From the NCBI GenBank assembly GCA_026014735.1, contig JAOZHT010000002.1, positions 372,001-436,000 of the forward strand: 64,000 nucleotides of DNA, written 5' to 3'. Below are positions 42,229 through 51,886 of this stretch, in pieces (position 1 is the stretch's first letter; each line of letters begins with the position of its first letter). Source of the stretch: Candidatus Bathyarchaeota archaeon (GTDB lineage: Archaea; Thermoproteota; Bathyarchaeia; Bathyarchaeales; Bathycorpusculaceae). The notes under the pieces were generated by a model, which was not told the origin of the DNA, searched no databases, and saw only the letters and a list, made by a program, of their open reading frames with translations. Both the position numbers and the translations under genes were made by a program.

Positions 42229-44609
42229 TAGATGTCCTCCTTGGGGTTAAGGGTGGCTTTCCAGCTGTGCCGAAGCTTGTCAACTGGGGCATCGACTATG
42301 ACTTTGCCGGTTAAGCCCTTGATGCGTAGCCTAGGTTCCTGGGTTACTTTTCCGATTAGTTTACTGTGTTTGCCCATGAGGTCTTCGTAGAGTTCCTGGT
42401 TTTGGGGTGCGATTTCGATTAGGAAGCGGCTGTTAGACTCCGAGAACAGCACGAAATCGTCTCGCAAGACATCTTTGCATGGAACATCCTTCAAATCGAT
42501 TTCTAAGCCAAAGTCGCTTGCAAAAGCCATCTCTGCAGCCGCCACCGCCAACCCGCCCTCGGAGAGGTCATGGCAGGATTTAACGATGCCTTCGCCCATG
42601 GCTTTGGTGAGGTTGTAGTAGCTTTTTCTGGCTTTGGAGGTGTGGAGTTTAGGGACGGATTTGCCGAGGTGGCCTTTAAGCTTGTAGTATTCGCTGCCGC
42701 CGAGTTCAGGGTAGGTTTCGCCGATTATGTAAAGCAGGTTGCCTGCGGCTTTGAGGTCCACGGAGACGGTTTTGTCTATGTCGGGGACTATTCCGATGGC
42801 TGTGATGAGCAGGGTGGGTGTTACGGGTCCCATGGGGGATTCATTGTAGAGGCTGTCTTTACCTGAAATGAACGGGGTGCGGAAACTAGTGGCTACATCA
42901 TAGCAGGCTTCGCAGGCCCGCACCAACGAGCCGAGGCGCTCGGGCTTCTCAGGGTTACCCCAAGTGAAATTGTCCAGCAACGCGATTCTTCTGCCGCCTA
43001 CAGCTAAATTGTTACGTATGGCTTCGTCGATTGCTGAAGCCGCCATCCAGTAAGCGTCGATTTTACCGTAGTTGGGGTTCATGCCGCAGCTAATCGCCAG
43101 TCCCTTCACGGAGTCATCGACGGGTTTAAGCACTGCCGCATCGTTGGGGCCAGCATAGTCGCCCTGCAGCGGCTTTAGAAGCGTGTTGCCTTTGACTTCA
43201 TGGTCATAGGTGCGTACGACGGCTTCTTTGCTGGCGATGTTGGGAGCCGCTAGCAGCTGCAACAGCACTTCAGTGAGGTCTTTGGGCTCGGCAAACTCGG
43301 GCTCAACCAGCTTGGGTGATTCGATAACTGCGACCTTGCTGCTCTCGCAGGGGTTAAACATGAAGTCCATATCGATGTCAGCCACCACTTCCTCGCCAAA
43401 GGTTAACTGCAACCTGCGTTCACCAATAAGCTGACCTATCGCGGTGGCTTTCACGTCTTCTTTTTCAAAAACCGCCATAACCCGCTCCAGATTCTGGGGC
43501 GGAACAGTCATCAACATGCGCTCCTGGGATTCAGAGAGGTAAATTTCCCATGGCGTCAGCCCCTGATACTTCAGCGGCACCTTCGCCAAATCCACCCGCA
43601 CCCCACAGCCAAAGCGCTCCCCGGTTTCACCTACTGCCGAGGATAATCCTCCTCCGCCGATGTCCGTTATTGCCGAGCCAAGCTGGAGGTCGCGGATTTC
43701 CACCACGGCACGTTTGACTTTTTCTTCCTCGATGGGGTCTGCGATTTGGACGGCGGGGCGGCTGATTTCCTCGGATTTCTCGGTGAGTTCGGCTGAGGCG
43801 AAGGTTACGCCGTGGATGCCGTCGCGTCCGGTTTTGCCGCCTGATAGCACGATGATGTCGCCGACTTGGGCGGTTTTGGTGTATTTGTTAAGGGGCAGCA
43901 GTCCGATGCAGCCGCAGTAGACGATGACGTTGCCGGTGTAGGATTCATCGAAGTATATGGCGCCGTTAACTGTTGGGATGCCCATGTTGTTACCATAGGC
44001 GCTGATGCCCGCGGTAACGCCCATGTAAACGTATTTGGGGTGCTTAACGCCTGGGGGCAACTTTGTGTAGTCATAGTTGAGGGGACCAAACCCCAGCACG
44101 TCGGTGCATGCGATGGGATCCGCCCACACGCCCAGTATGTCGCGGATTACGCCGCCGACGCCGGTTGCTGCGCCGCCGAAGGGCTCCACCGCCGAGGGAT
44201 GATTATGCGTTTCAACCTTAGCTGCGATGCCGTAGCCCTTGTCGAATTTAACGATGCCTGCGTTGTCTTCAAAGACGCTAAAGCACCAGGGCGCCTTGAT
44301 TTGTTTAGTTGCTCTGGAGATGTAGGTTTTAAAGAGGCTCTGGATGGTTTTTCCGTCAAGCTCGATTTTGCCTTTGAAGGTTTTGTGGCAGCAGTGCTCG
44401 CTCCAGGTTTGGCTGATGGTTTGGAGTTCCACGTCGGTTGGGCTGCGGTTTTCGGTTTTAAAGTAAGTTTGAATTGACAAAAGCTCATCGAGGCTAAAGC
44501 CTAATGCGAGTTCGCTGTTAACTGCGCCAAGCTGCTCTTTGGTGGCGTTTGCTGTGGCGAACTCGAGGACTTGGCTGGTTTTGCGTTGGGTGATGAGGTC
44601 AGCGCTCAT
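42228..44609 (-). CDS. purL: FGAM synthase subunit PurL
   Basis: Synthetase subunit of FGAM synthase (793 aa, the small PurL type that needs PurQ and PurS). Conserved blocks: SEHCCHKTFKGKIEL, KVETHNHPSAVEPFGGAATG (ATP site), GIGxxxAYGNNMGIPTVNGA-like stretch, ISDIGGGGLSSAVGE-like ITDIGGGGLSS, and SGKDSLYNE. It is the middle gene of purS-purL-purQ with overlaps of 4 and 1 bases. It converts FGAR, ATP and ammonia to FGAM. Confidence 0.94.
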   Translation of the reverse strand: MSADLITQRKTSQVLEFATANATKEQLGAVNSELALGFSLDELLSIQTYFKTENRSPTDVELQTISQTWSEHCCHKTFKGKIELDGKTIQSLFKTYISRATKQIKAPWCFSVFEDNAGIVKFDKGYGIAAKVETHNHPSAVEPFGGAATGVGGVIRDILGVWADPIACTDVLGFGPLNYDYTKLPPGVKHPKYVYMGVTAGISAYGNNMGIPTVNGAIYFDESYTGNVIVYCGCIGLLPLNKYTKTAQVGDIIVLSGGKTGRDGIHGVTFASAELTEKSEEISRPAVQIADPIEEEKVKRAVVEIRDLQLGSAITDIGGGGLSSAVGETGERFGCGVRVDLAKVPLKYQGLTPWEIYLSESQERMLMTVPPQNLERVMAVFEKEDVKATAIGQLIGERRLQLTFGEEVVADIDMDFMFNPCESSKVAVIESPKLVEPEFAEPKDLTEVLLQLLAAPNIASKEAVVRTYDHEVKGNTLLKPLQGDYAGPNDAAVLKPVDDSVKGLAISCGMNPNYGKIDAYWMAASAIDEAIRNNLAVGGRRIALLDNFTWGNPEKPERLGSLVRACEACYDVATSFRTPFISGKDSLYNESPMGPVTPTLLITAIGIVPDIDKTVSVDLKAAGNLLYIIGETYPELGGSEYYKLKGHLGKSVPKLHTSKARKSYYNLTKAMGEGIVKSCHDLSEGGLAVAAAEMAFASDFGLEIDLKDVPCKDVLRDDFVLFSESNSRFLIEIAPQNQELYEDLMGKHSKLIGKVTQEPRLRIKGLTGKVIVDAPVDKLRHSWKATLNPKEDI

Positions 44610-44857
44610 TTTGCCTCAGCGACGCTTATGCTGTAGTTATCTTTAGTTGGGTTAGCAAGGAGCCGCTTGCTCATTTCCTCTGCCTGCGCCTTTGCCTCTG
44701 CGGCGCTACTGGCTTCTAAATAGACGGTGTAGACTTTGCTGACATCCACCGCTGATGCTTTGTAGCCGAGTTCGATGAGGAGTCGCTGGGTGGTTTCGCC
44801 TTCCGGGTTGCTGTGTCCGGGTTTGAGGCTGACTTCGATTTTGGCAGCGTATTTCAT
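44606..44857 (-). CDS. purS: FGAM synthase subunit PurS
   Basis: Small structural subunit (83 aa) that bridges PurL and PurQ. Typical sequence pattern KIEVSLKPGHSNPEGETTQRL and VSKVYTVYLEA. First gene of the purSLQ operon; its stop overlaps the purL start by 4 bases. Confidence 0.92.
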   Translation of the reverse strand: MKYAAKIEVSLKPGHSNPEGETTQRLLIELGYKASAVDVSKVYTVYLEASSAAEAKAQAEEMSKRLLANPTKDNYSISVAEAK

Positions 44858-45030
44858 AAGCCTTTAAATTAAGCACTTGGGATTTAAACGCTTTCGTCAC
44901 CAAAAATGCAAAATCCTACGGCAAAAACGGTGTTTGATGCATTTCTTTTTGGAGGCGACGGCGGTTCTGCGGCAAAACAGACTGCGCCTGTGAGACGGTT
45001 GCTGTTGCTCACACACACCTACCCCCCCTC

Positions 45031-45041
45031 TATTTATAGGG
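45031..45041 (-). promoter_or_regulatory. TATA box for purSLQ
   Basis: CCTATAAATAG on the minus strand, followed by a run of G, with transcription predicted to begin near 45010. Confidence 0.45.
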
Positions 45042-45043
45042 TC

Positions 45044-45062
45044 AACGATGGGTTCAATCGTT
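45044..45062. repeat. Inverted repeat just upstream of purS TATA box
   Basis: AACGAT-(7 bases)-ATCGTT, ending 3 bases from the TATA box. It is a candidate operator for purine control or an extended BRE. Confidence 0.35.
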
Positions 45063-45207
45063 AGTTCAAAAAAAGAGTTGGCGGCGAAGCAGAATCTGCA
45101 AAGATGCACCAGAACACATCGGTAAATTTGTTAAAAACAAATAATGAATTGAGGATACATAATGATTTTATAATATTTTACTTAAATTTATCTCTGAGTG
45201 CATTCCC

Positions 45208-46347
45208 TTGGAGCCAAACCCATTAACCCAGCAGAACTTCCACGTTAGCCTACTTGACCACATCGGGCAAGCCGTCATGATGGTTGATGCAACCCGCAAA
45301 ATTACCTTCTGGAACAGCGCCTCCGAGAACCTCTTAGGCTACACAAAAAAAGAGGCACTGGGCCAAGATGCAGCTGAAGTGCTGGCTGGCTCCAACGCCA
45401 AAGAAGACTGCGAAACCATCACAAAATGGCTAAACCCCCAAGAAGCAGTAAAAGCAGAATTTTTGGCGCAGCGAAAAGACGGTTCACTGGTTCCGCTTCT
45501 GGTTAACTGCGCACCGTTTCATGATGAAGCAGGCGGCTTCGTCGGCACCGCCGTCGGCGCCACCGACATCACGGAACAGAAAATCTGCGAAAAAGACATG
45601 ACCGTGGCGCTCGAGTACCTCTCCGCTAACATAGACAAGATTGAAGAGTTAAATGAGAAACTAAAGGTCGTCGGCAGCTTAACCCGCCATGACGTCAGAA
45701 ACAAACTCAGCGCCGTAACAGGTTACAGCTATATCCTAAAAAGGCGCCACTACGACCTCGCAGACGTCGTGGACGGCCTTGATAAGATGTCGCAGGCAGT
45801 TACTGATTCCATGAAGATTTTCGAGATCGCCAGCACATACGAGCAGGTAGGCATGGAAGCGCTGGTTGACGTTGACGTGGGAAAAGCCCTCGACGGCGCG
45901 GTTGAGATGTTCCCGGATTTACCCTTCAAAGTCGTTAATGACTGCCACGGCATAATCGTCCACGCTGACTCGTTGCTTCGCCAGCTTCTCTTCAACTTCA
46001 TCGATAACACAAGAAAATACGGTAAAACAACCCGAAACGTCTGGGTCCACTACAAGGACGTACCCGGAGGGGACCTTCAGTTGATCTATGAAGACGACGG
46101 CGTAGGGATACCGCAGCAGTCTAAGCAGCAACTCTTCAGGCAGGGCTTCTCCACTGGCGGCAGCACAGGCTTTGGCTTGTTCCTCTCCAAAAAAATCGTG
46201 CAGGTCTACGGCTGGAGCATACGGGAGGAAGGAGAAGAGGGGAAAGGCACCAAGTTTGTGATGACTGTGCCGAGCCTTGTTTTTTTTAAGCCCAAGACCT
46301 GTTATTGCATAAACAGGGCAGCACCGCCCCAATCAGATGAGCACTAA
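45208..46347 (+). CDS. PAS-domain sensor histidine kinase
   Basis: Soluble sensor kinase (379 aa). N-terminal PAS domain (about residues 14-125: AVMMVDATRKITFWNSASENLLGY), a short coiled region, a dimerisation/phosphoacceptor helix with LTRHDVRNKLSAV (His about 161) and a HATPase domain with NFIDNTRKYG (N box), YEDDGVGIP (G1) and GSTGFGLFLSKKIV (G2). No membrane segment, so it senses a cytosolic signal. TTG 45208 is the start. No response regulator is adjacent. Confidence 0.85.
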   Translation: MEPNPLTQQNFHVSLLDHIGQAVMMVDATRKITFWNSASENLLGYTKKEALGQDAAEVLAGSNAKEDCETITKWLNPQEAVKAEFLAQRKDGSLVPLLVNCAPFHDEAGGFVGTAVGATDITEQKICEKDMTVALEYLSANIDKIEELNEKLKVVGSLTRHDVRNKLSAVTGYSYILKRRHYDLADVVDGLDKMSQAVTDSMKIFEIASTYEQVGMEALVDVDVGKALDGAVEMFPDLPFKVVNDCHGIIVHADSLLRQLLFNFIDNTRKYGKTTRNVWVHYKDVPGGDLQLIYEDDGVGIPQQSKQQLFRQGFSTGGSTGFGLFLSKKIVQVYGWSIREEGEEGKGTKFVMTVPSLVFFKPKTCYCINRAAPPQSDEH

Positions 46348-46493
46348 TCTACCCATGAATGCGTCGCCTTCCCCTGTTGACGGCTGGTCTTGCCTGCATT
46401 CTTAGTGCGTAATCCAGCGCGTTTCTTGGGTTTGATGTGTGCAAAATTAAAATAGCTGTTGACTAGCTTGGGTTAGAGCCTCGAGGAAATACT

Positions 46494-48077
46494 ATGAGCC
46501 GAGTATTTGAAAAACCCATCCCCCGCACCATGTCCACTCAGCATCCGGATAATGCAAATACTCCAGCTTGGAGCAACGACGAAGTAATCAACGGCAACCT
46601 GGAAGTCTACGAGGCCCTCTACGCCTACGAAAAGCTGGGTTGCCAAGAAATCATGTGGGACTCCGAAGGCAAAGACACCGACACCCGCGTGGTCCGAAAG
46701 CTCCTCCAGAAGCACTGGGACTTCTTTGCAGGCCGAACAATCGGCGAAGACATCTTCCTAACCTACCGCATCCCCAACCCCAAAATCGAGGGCGCAGAGA
46801 AAAAATACATCGTGGAAACCCTCCAGAACATCCCCGTGGCTCATGACGTTGCTTCGTTGGCTTACAAGAGGCAGGTTTCCCCGATTTTCGAGGTAATCTT
46901 GCCCTTCACAACGGGCGCGGAGGAGCTAATAATGCTTTTCAATTACTACAGAAAAGCCATTGTTTCGGCTGAAGACTCCGTGCTGTATGAGTCAACAACC
47001 GCAAAGGATTGGATTGGGACCTTTGAGCCTAAAGCCATAAAAGTAATTCCCTTAGTCGAGGACTTCGACAGCATCCTAAACGTAGACAGCATAGTCAGCG
47101 CCTACATAAAAGCCGTCAAGCCCAAGCAGCAACGCGTCTTCATCGCACGCTCCGACCCCGCACTCAACTATGGCTTGCTCTGCGCCGTTTTGCTTTCCAA
47201 AATCGGCTTAAGCAAACTTAAAGCGCTAGAAACAAGCCAGGAAACTGAAATACACCCCATCTTGGGGGTAGGCTCAAAGCCCTTCAGGGGCCATCTCTCC
47301 CCAGACAACGTCGAGAACTTCCTTCAAGAATACAGGGGACTCTCGACCGCAACTATCCAATCCGCCTTCCGCTATGATTACCCAACCGAGCAAGTTCAAG
47401 AAGCCATAAACACCCTAAACCAGCGATTGCCAAACGGCACCCCCCAACCTATAAGCGCAGAGGAAGAAAAGGCGCTGCGGGGTATACTTGCCAAATGCAG
47501 AGCAGCATACGAGAAGCAAATCGAGGCTCTAGCGCCCCTCATCAACAGCTTCGCCGCCTATGTTCCGCAGAGAAGAGCCCGCAAACTCCACATTGGATTA
47601 TTCGGGTATAGCCGCTGCGTCGCCGGAGTCTGCTTGCCCCGCGCCATATCGTTCTCAACGGTGATGTATAGCATCGGGTTGCCCCCGGAGTTTTTGGGCA
47701 TGAAAGCATTGGGCAGCCTCAACGAGGCGGAATGGGGTTTGCTCAACAAGCACTACGTAAAAATGGAGTACGACCTCAAATTGGCAGGGGAATATGTTTC
47801 ATGGGATAACCTGGACTTGCTTTTGGAGATGAGCCAGAAAACCGCTAAACGCGCCAACATGAACGAGGACGAGCTAAAAAGGGGCCTGGCGGAACTCAAA
47901 GTCAACCTTGCCGCGGTAGAGGAGAAATTCAACTTTAAACTCTGCCCCAAAGGCATCGCGCAACGCAAACACGCTAACTACACAAACCTGTTTTTGCTCT
48001 CCTACCTTCAAAAAGACGACGCTGAAGCGAAAGAGGCGCTGTTTGAGTCAGCTAAACTGAGACGGTGCCTTGGCTGA
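46494..48077 (+). CDS. ppcA: Phosphoenolpyruvate carboxylase, archaeal type
   Basis: Archaeal-type PEP carboxylase (PpcA, 527 aa), which fixes bicarbonate onto PEP to form oxaloacetate. It opens with RTMSTQHPDNANTPAW, an almost invariant family start, and carries FIARSDPALNYG and RAISFSTVMYSIGLPPEFLG. A GAGGAAAT ribosome-binding site precedes the ATG. Much shorter than bacterial PEPC, as expected for this type. With the Wood-Ljungdahl genes it would supply C4 units. Confidence 0.93.
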   Translation: MSRVFEKPIPRTMSTQHPDNANTPAWSNDEVINGNLEVYEALYAYEKLGCQEIMWDSEGKDTDTRVVRKLLQKHWDFFAGRTIGEDIFLTYRIPNPKIEGAEKKYIVETLQNIPVAHDVASLAYKRQVSPIFEVILPFTTGAEELIMLFNYYRKAIVSAEDSVLYESTTAKDWIGTFEPKAIKVIPLVEDFDSILNVDSIVSAYIKAVKPKQQRVFIARSDPALNYGLLCAVLLSKIGLSKLKALETSQETEIHPILGVGSKPFRGHLSPDNVENFLQEYRGLSTATIQSAFRYDYPTEQVQEAINTLNQRLPNGTPQPISAEEEKALRGILAKCRAAYEKQIEALAPLINSFAAYVPQRRARKLHIGLFGYSRCVAGVCLPRAISFSTVMYSIGLPPEFLGMKALGSLNEAEWGLLNKHYVKMEYDLKLAGEYVSWDNLDLLLEMSQKTAKRANMNEDELKRGLAELKVNLAAVEEKFNFKLCPKGIAQRKHANYTNLFLLSYLQKDDAEAKEALFESAKLRRCLG

Positions 48078-48265
48078 TCCTTCCGCTGAATTGGGCCTGG
48101 TTCAGCTTTACGTTAGCGCCGAGTGTTCCCGCTTGCTGGAAGCTAGGTTAGTATTCTGCAGGGTTATACGAGGTTCTGCTCGTTGTCTATGGATGAGTTT
48201 GCGGCTTATTACACGGTTTGCCTTGAGGCTTACTTTGCAATGTTTTTGGTTCAACCAGAAAGGTT

Positions 48266-48294
48266 AAGTTGTACTTTTGAGATTGGTACAACTT
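48266..48294. promoter_or_regulatory. Inverted repeat operator of AbrB/PIN pair
   Basis: AAGTTGTAC-(11 bases)-GTACAACTT, perfect 9-base arms, ending 19 bases before the AbrB-like ATG; another AAGTTGAAC half site follows at about 48304-48312. The position is that of an autoregulatory toxin-antitoxin operator. Confidence 0.5.
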
Positions 48295-48312
48295 GAAGGT
48301 CGAAGTTGAACT

Positions 48313-48543
48313 ATGGAAGAGGTTCTGGTTACCCGTAAGGGCCAAATCACCGTCCCCATCCACTTAAGGCGCAAGTACGGCATAAAGGAAGGAATGAAAA
48401 TCACCGTGGAAGACTCGGGGTCAAGCTTAGTTCTGAAGGTTATTCCTCGCTTTCAAGATTTGATCGGAGCCGACGCTGAAACCGAAGATTTAGAGCAAAC
48501 ACTGAAAAAACTAGATAAGATGCGTTCAGAAGACAGGTACTGA
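48313..48543 (+). CDS. AbrB/SpoVT-family antitoxin
   Basis: 76-aa DNA-binding swapped-hairpin protein: VLVTRKGQITVPIHLRRKYGIKEG is the AbrB/MazE/VapB fold signature, followed by an acidic C-terminal tail that would bind the toxin. Its stop overlaps the PIN-domain start by one base, forming a VapBC-like operon, with an inverted repeat upstream. Confidence 0.85.
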   Translation: MEEVLVTRKGQITVPIHLRRKYGIKEGMKITVEDSGSSLVLKVIPRFQDLIGADAETEDLEQTLKKLDKMRSEDRY

Positions 48544-48947
48544 TGAAGGCAGTCTTGGATACGCGATTCTTCATCGAGAGTCTAGAAAGCAAGGATTTAG
48601 AGTTCAGGAAACGTTCAAGGGCAATGCTGGATAATCTTGAAGGAAAAGGTAACTTGGGCATTATTCCTTCGATAGTTATTCTTGAAATGTACAAGTTACA
48701 GTTGGAGAAATTCGGTTCTGATGTAGCTGAACTCAGAGTTAATTCCCTACTCAAATTAAACATGGATATCGCCAATCTTGATTCACCCATCGCTGTGGAG
48801 GCGGCTAAACTCCGCTGCAGGTACGCTGAGTTGCCCACTGCCGACGCCATCATCGCTGCAACCGGGATTGTTCTGGGCTGCGATTGCGTTGTGACCGATG
48901 ATAGGCACATCCGGCAGGTTAGGGAAGTTAAGACAAGATGGATTTAG
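48543..48947 (+). CDS. PIN-domain toxin (VapC-like)
   Basis: PIN-domain ribonuclease (134 aa) with the acidic metal-binding residues D6 (VLDTRFFIES), E about 44 (VILEMYK), D about 99 (PTADAIIAATG) and D about 117 (CVVTDDRHI). VapC-type toxins cleave RNA such as tRNA. It is coupled to the AbrB-like antitoxin. D6 is followed by Thr instead of the more usual Ser/Thr-Asn-Val, within the family range. Confidence 0.85.
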   Translation: MKAVLDTRFFIESLESKDLEFRKRSRAMLDNLEGKGNLGIIPSIVILEMYKLQLEKFGSDVAELRVNSLLKLNMDIANLDSPIAVEAAKLRCRYAELPTADAIIAATGIVLGCDCVVTDDRHIRQVREVKTRWI

Positions 48948-48992
48948 AAAAATGCCGCAGAGGAACTTAACCGTCCTCCGCTCTGCTATCAA

Positions 48993-49904
48993 TCAGGTCA
49001 ACGGTAAATCTTTCTCAATCGGTAAACCATCGCGTGCCCCCATCTTCATGACGCTCCGCGACGCCACATAGTTGCCTAGGCGCCCGCATTCAAAGAGGGA
49101 TTTATTCTGGATTAAGCCGTAGAGGAAGCCCGCGTTGAAGGCGTCGCCTGCACCGGTGGTGTCGACGGCGGTGACTTTGAAGGGTTGAATGGTGGCTTTT
49201 TCGGCTCCGTTGGTAACATAACAGCCCTTCTCGCCGAGTTTAACAGCGACGATTTGCACGCCCATATCCAGCAGTGCCTGCGCCGCCTTGGGGACGTTGG
49301 ATTCGCCCGTGATAAGCTCCAGCTCCAGAGAGTTAGGCATCATAACAAAGCTGTTCTGGATAATCGGCTCGATCGCTGAGAGCCCCTTCTGCGCGTAGAG
49401 TGAACCGGGGTCGAAGCTGACCTTCACCGAATCGGGGAGGAAACTCATGAGCTTCTTTTGGGTGCGGAAGCTTTTTTCGCCCACAAAGCTGGAGAGGTGC
49501 AGGAACTGGGTGTCGGTGATGTATTTGGCGTTGAGTTCACGGAATTCGACGGTGTCGTTGACGCCGGGGTTAATGTAGAGTGCCCGAGCTCCCTTTTTGT
49601 CGACGAATCCCAGGCAGACCCCGCTTTTGCCCTTCGCCGCGGATATGATGCCGTCGGTGTCCACGCCCTCGCCTTTGAAGCAGTCAATTTGCATTTTACC
49701 CTCATGGTCATCGGCGACTTTACCTACAAAGCCCACTTTGCAGCCCAGCCGCGCCAAGCCGACCATGGTGTTTGCCGCTGAGCCCCCGCAGGCCTCCGTG
49801 TAGTCATGGATGAAGCTTTCTTCCTCGGCGCCCGCGATCTTGTCCACTTTAAGAAGCGTGTCCACGTTGAGCGCGCCAAAGCCGACTACATCAAAGCGGG
49901 TCAT
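48993..49904 (-). CDS. PfkB-family (ribokinase-like) sugar/nucleoside kinase
   Basis: PfkB-type kinase (303 aa): [16 protein letters not shown] and [17 protein letters not shown] at the N-terminus, and the C-terminal [16 protein letters not shown] with the catalytic Asp. The substrate might be ribose, adenosine or another nucleoside; archaeal nucleoside kinases look like this, which would suit a purine operon. It is the last gene of purD-HAD-ftr-pfkB and overlaps the ftr stop by 4 bases. Confidence 0.83.
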   Translation of the reverse strand: MTRFDVVGFGALNVDTLLKVDKIAGAEEESFIHDYTEACGGSAANTMVGLARLGCKVGFVGKVADDHEGKMQIDCFKGEGVDTDGIISAAKGKSGVCLGFVDKKGARALYINPGVNDTVEFRELNAKYITDTQFLHLSSFVGEKSFRTQKKLMSFLPDSVKVSFDPGSLYAQKGLSAIEPIIQNSFVMMPNSLELELITGESNVPKAAQALLDMGVQIVAVKLGEKGCYVTNGAEKATIQPFKVTAVDTTGAGDAFNAGFLYGLIQNKSLFECGRLGNYVASRSVMKMGARDGLPIEKDLPLT

Positions 49905-50806
49905 GGAAAAATCTCCTTCAGCGATATTTGGTATTTGCCCAGTTTGCCCCCGTAGTTGCCCGCGGATACCCGCACAACGCCTGGCACGTTTAGGGCGGCT
50001 TCGATGCCTACTTTGGTGGCGGCTTTAAGCGCATCCAGCGAGGTGGCGTCGTAGACGATTTCGGCGATGTAGTTTACGCCATCAGGCACCCAGCTGTCCT
50101 TGCCGAGTTTAGCTTTAAGCGAGGGACAGTAATGGTGGTTTGTGGTGGGCCCGATTTCTGGAAAATGCGTTTCGGGTTTGCTGCCTGCTGAGCAGATGTC
50201 AAAGGTGGTGACTACGCCCTCAACTTCATGGATGGCATCCAGCGCCGCTTTGCCGGCTTGCTTGAGGGCTTCTTTGGTGGTACACAGAAGCCAAAAGTTG
50301 CCGCCTGCCACCCCGCGTCCATAGCCGATGGCGCGTTCGATGACAAAGTCAGGAACCATCAGGGGAACCACGATGACTTCGCGTCCATGCCGCTGCTCAA
50401 CCCATTCGTAGCCGTCGCCGCAGTGCCCGACGCGGGTCATCATGTCAAATTTGCCCTCGGCGTTGGGTAGAGCATCATAGACGGCGGTGAAGGGTTTAAC
50501 GAGTATGTCTTGGCGTATGCGGTAGCTGAGTTCCTTTTCGAATTTCTCCAATGACTGCTGGAAGGTTTTTTTTGGGTCAATTTGCCCCCAGAACTGCAAT
50601 ATAGCGCCGACTCTGCCGTCGGGGGTGTCGTCTTCGCATAGGTAACGTTCGACGCCGCCTTCGGTTCGGCCGATGACGGTGGCTGGCGTGGCGGTTGAAT
50701 CCGATGCGGCTTTGCATAGGGTCTCCACATCGTCGGCTGTTACGATTATTCGGCAGTAGATGCCCTCGAAGGCTTCAATGTATGTATCATCAATTTTCTT
50801 ATCCAT
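49901..50806 (-). CDS. ftr: Formylmethanofuran:H4MPT formyltransferase
   Basis: FTR (301 aa) moves the formyl group from formylmethanofuran to tetrahydromethanopterin, step two of the archaeal C1 (methyl) branch. Family stretches: [43 protein letters not shown]-like [12 protein letters not shown] and [15 protein letters not shown]. Start immediately follows the HAD gene stop (no gap) and its stop overlaps pfkB. Its presence supports a H4MPT-based Wood-Ljungdahl pathway. Confidence 0.93.
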   Translation of the reverse strand: MDKKIDDTYIEAFEGIYCRIIVTADDVETLCKAASDSTATPATVIGRTEGGVERYLCEDDTPDGRVGAILQFWGQIDPKKTFQQSLEKFEKELSYRIRQDILVKPFTAVYDALPNAEGKFDMMTRVGHCGDGYEWVEQRHGREVIVVPLMVPDFVIERAIGYGRGVAGGNFWLLCTTKEALKQAGKAALDAIHEVEGVVTTFDICSAGSKPETHFPEIGPTTNHHYCPSLKAKLGKDSWVPDGVNYIAEIVYDATSLDALKAATKVGIEAALNVPGVVRVSAGNYGGKLGKYQISLKEIFP

Positions 50807-51886
50807 CTATCCCAGTCTCCCAATACTGACGCCCCGCACCATCCGGCGGAACTCGCTGCTTTCCTTAACTATTGCCTCCATATTTTGGGCTGTGACTATT
50901 TGAACTTTCGGCAGCCCCTCCGTGTAGACCTTGATGAATTGCTTTGCAAGCGCCTCCTCAACGCCGCTTTGAGCTAGGGTTTGGCTGCTCCAGTCGGCAA
51001 GGAACTCTAAAGTCCGCTCCCTGCCCAATCTGCAGAATAAGTCGGCAATCACAGCGGTCACCGTGTTACTCTCCGACATAACCGCCACATCCGCATTGCG
51101 GACCGCGTAGCCGTTGCCGTTAAACGAAACCGCTAAGCCGCCGCTCTCCTTTACCAGACGGAAAGCCTCCACGTCGGTTATGCTGTCGCCAACGTAAATC
51201 GCCTCTGAGAGGTCTGCGCCGAGTTTTCTGGCTGCGTCACGGATGGATTCGGCTTTCTGTTCGCCGCCCACCGTTACAACATCGAGAAATTTGCCCACAA
51301 ACATCTTGGGGATTTCTGTCCAGAAGATCTCATCTAGCCGCTGTATCAGGGTTTGGTCGCAGTGAGAGAACTCGTCAAGTGAGGTGGCGCCGCTGGGGAT
51401 GTCGATTTGGCGCATCTGGCTGATTTCCTGCGCAGTGACACGGAGTTGGTCGCGTTCCTGCGGCGTGATGGGGATTTTGTCTAGGCTTAGGTGGGTGCAG
51501 TAGGTGTTTTTGAAGGGGAAATCCACGGCTTTGCAGAGAGCGCGGATGTAGTGCTCGTAGCTAGTGCTGACGATGAAGGCGTCGGCGATGCGTTGCACAT
51601 GCTGCAGGGTGGCGCGGCTGTTGGCGATAAGCAGGATGTTTTGCTCCGAGAAGGCTTCGAGGTCATGGTCGGTGAGGCGGTACGCTTTAAAGAAGGGCAG
51701 AATCAGCCGAAGCGTGCTGCCCGCCGTGTAAGCCTCCCTATGCACGATGTCCGCCAACACATCGTCGTATCGGCTGATGTTAGAGAAGAATTTGCCTCCA
51801 TTAGGGATGAAGTTCTCGGCGATTTCGTAGGCGTTATCGTTTTTGCTTATGGGGCCTTCGCAGTCGGAGACAAAGAGCCGCTTCAA
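50807..51886 (-). CDS. HAD-family hydrolase, EhaR-like
   Basis: HAD-superfamily protein (about 359 aa). Motif I reads FVSDCEGPISKNDNAYE, with D-C-E in place of DxD, motif III-IV VGGEQKAESIRDAA and VGDSITDVEAF. The DCEGPIS start resembles archaeal proteins named energy-converting hydrogenase A subunit R, whose role is not established. TTG 51886 is chosen: it overlaps the purD stop (TTGA), has GAGGG upstream and begins at the conserved core; a longer frame inside purD is spurious. Glu in place of the second Asp may mean altered catalysis. Confidence 0.75.
   Translation of the reverse strand: MKRLFVSDCEGPISKNDNAYEIAENFIPNGGKFFSNISRYDDVLADIVHREAYTAGSTLRLILPFFKAYRLTDHDLEAFSEQNILLIANSRATLQHVQRIADAFIVSTSYEHYIRALCKAVDFPFKNTYCTHLSLDKIPITPQERDQLRVTAQEISQMRQIDIPSGATSLDEFSHCDQTLIQRLDEIFWTEIPKMFVGKFLDVVTVGGEQKAESIRDAARKLGADLSEAIYVGDSITDVEAFRLVKESGGLAVSFNGNGYAVRNADVAVMSESNTVTAVIADLFCRLGRERTLEFLADWSSQTLAQSGVEEALAKQFIKVYTEGLPKVQIVTAQNMEAIVKESSEFRRMVRGVSIGRLG

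Larger units (their letters stand above)
44858..45207. other. Divergent purS / PAS-kinase intergenic region
   Basis: About 350 bases with no supported gene. On the minus strand it holds a TATA box and an upstream inverted repeat for purS with a leader of about 150 bases; on the plus strand an AT-rich run with TTTATAATATTTTAC near 45165-45180 would serve the kinase gene. The short reading frame between is not credible. Confidence 0.5.

Noticed and set aside
43866-44477. 203-codon frame antisense to purL
   Set aside because: It lies fully inside purL on the other strand, with no ribosome-binding site and no recognisable domain; it is explained by the codon bias of purL.
44897-45109. Small frame upstream of purS
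   Set aside because: Overlaps the purS promoter and leader and has no protein-like character.
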